6,664 nt of DNA from Desulfonema limicola (GTDB lineage Bacteria; Desulfobacterota; Desulfobacteria; Desulfobacterales; DYRC01). The notes under the pieces are model-generated. The model was not told where the DNA came from and searched no databases. It was given only the letters and a program-made list of their open reading frames with translations. Below are positions 5,775 through 6,664 of this stretch, in pieces. Every line of letters starts with the position of its first letter. Within the stretch, counting starts at the first letter, position 1. Where the stretch lies: the NCBI GenBank assembly GCA_020718925.1, contig DYRC01000228.1, positions 1 through 6,664 of the forward strand, in the 5' to 3' direction. A program made the position numbers and the translations under genes.

Positions 5775-6664
5775 ATGTTTGGCGCATTAAACGGCATTCT
5801 TGTTCTCGATCTCTCACGGCTTCTGCCCGGACCTTACTGCTCTATGATTTTAGCAGATCACGGCGCAAGGGTCATTGCCATTGAAGACAAAAGATTTGAA
5901 AAAGAAGCTCTTTCGTATTTGGACAATGTCAACCGCAACAAAGAGCATATCACGCTCAACCTGAAAACCGATAAGGGAAAAGAAATTTTTTTTGAGTTGG
6001 CAAAAAAAGCTGACGTGGTTATTGAAGGCTTCCGCCCCGGCGTAACTGAGCGGCTGGGCGTCAGCTATGAAGACGTTAAAAAAATCAATCCCGGCATTAT
6101 TTACTGCTCAATCACCGGCTACGGACAGACCGGTCCACTCAAAGACCATGCCGGACATGACATTAATTTCAGCGGATATAGCGGCATATTATCCTTAACC
6201 GGATTCAAAGATACCGGACCCTGCATTCCCGGAATCCAGATCGGCGACATCAGCGGCAGTCTGAACGCGGCTATCGGCATTCTTCTGGCATTGCATCATC
6301 GTGAAAAAACCGGCAACGGGCAATACATTGATATTTCGATTGTTGACAGTCTGACCGCTATGCTGCCGATTCCTGCGGGCTGGCATTGGACTTACGGAAA
6401 GCCGCCGGAGCGCGGAAACTGGATGCTGGGACACCGCTACGCATGGTACAATGTTTATCAATGCAAAGATGGAAAATACATCACGATGGGCGCGTTAGAA
6501 CTGAGATTCTGGAAAACGATCTGCGAATACTTCGGGGCTCCGCAATATATTCCGCTGCAATATGATGAAAACAGACGCGAAGAACTGATCGCCTTTTTCC
6601 GAGAAAAATTTGCCGAAAAGAGCAGAAACGAATGGCTGGATATTTTCAAAGATACGGATGTCTG
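5775..6664 (+). CDS. CaiB/BaiF family protein, alpha-methylacyl-CoA racemase-like, 3' end missing
   Basis: The open frame from ATG 5775 runs off the window after 296 codons; family members are usually 360-400 residues. The N-terminus GILVLDLSRLLPGPYCSMILADHGA is the family's CoA-binding Rossmann start (7-31). Also visible are EGFRPGV (84-90), INPGIIYCSITGYGQTGP (104-121), GHDINF (127-132), GDISGS (157-162) and MGALE (238-242). H128, D158 and E242 correspond to the catalytic H126, D156 and E241 of the M. tuberculosis racemase MCR. CoA-transferases of the family rely on the Asp alone, so an enzyme epimerising 2-methylacyl-CoA esters is favoured over a transferase. AAAGGA at 5759-5764 is the ribosome binding site, ten bases from the ATG. 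It is divergent from recQ, with R2 in between. A role in branched-chain or other acyl-CoA degradation is an inference. Confidence 0.9.
   Translation, partial: MFGALNGILVLDLSRLLPGPYCSMILADHGARVIAIEDKRFEKEALSYLDNVNRNKEHITLNLKTDKGKEIFFELAKKADVVIEGFRPGVTERLGVSYEDVKKINPGIIYCSITGYGQTGPLKDHAGHDINFSGYSGILSLTGFKDTGPCIPGIQIGDISGSLNAAIGILLALHHREKTGNGQYIDISIVDSLTAMLPIPAGWHWTYGKPPERGNWMLGHRYAWYNVYQCKDGKYITMGALELRFWKTICEYFGAPQYIPLQYDENRREELIAFFREKFAEKSRNEWLDIFKDTDV

Noticed and set aside
5775..6664. Formyl-CoA or carnitine CoA-transferase as the specific function of the CaiB-family gene
   Set aside because: The GHDINF His and the MGALE Glu match the racemase triad; still, only the family level is certain.

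Overview
The window looks like a chromosomal segment of a free-living bacterium with moderate GC content. The best guess is an anaerobic Desulfobacterota-type (Deltaproteobacteria-like) organism. That guess rests only on gene content (acyl-CoA enzymes, a RecQ with the C-terminal HTH domain) and on the style of the GC-rich intergenic palindromes, so it is weak. No rRNA, tRNA, CRISPR array, transposase or phage gene is visible.

Layout from left to right: (i) the first 20 codons of an unrecognised gene running leftward off the edge (1-60, minus). (ii) A divergent intergenic region (61-266) with one small hairpin and a short ORF that has a good Shine-Dalgarno sequence. (iii) A large 812-residue protein (267-2705, plus) joining a Clp/Hsp100-type AAA+ module to an FtsH-type AAA+ module and an M41 zinc peptidase, without the FtsH membrane anchor. 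(iv) A 75-bp spacer with two perfect hairpins. (v) A 144-residue hotdog thioesterase very like fluoroacetyl-CoA thioesterase FlK (2781-3215, plus). (vi) A 90-bp GC-rich palindromic repeat, R1. (vii) A full-length RecQ helicase on the minus strand (3299-5542), whose last codons and stop lie inside R1. (viii) A divergent promoter region with a second 90-bp repeat copy, R2. (ix) A CaiB/BaiF-family protein with an alpha-methylacyl-CoA-racemase-like triad (5775-6664, plus), cut off by the right edge.

The most unusual item is the Clp-FtsH-M41 fusion. Its first ATPase keeps Walker A but has lost the Walker B acidic pair, sensor 1, arginine finger and sensor 2. Its second ATPase keeps both Walker motifs but lacks the aromatic pore loop, the sensor-1 Asn and one of the two FtsH arginines. 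The zinc peptidase site is complete. This suggests a soluble, specialised or regulated protease rather than a housekeeping FtsH.

The second notable item is the repeat pair. R1 and R2 flank recQ in the same orientation and differ by a compensatory base-pair change. R1 supplies the RecQ C-terminus. The two acyl-CoA enzymes fit a fatty/organic-acid-degrading lifestyle, but they are separated by recQ and are not in one operon. Nothing in the sequence ties the protease functionally to its neighbours beyond co-direction with the thioesterase gene.
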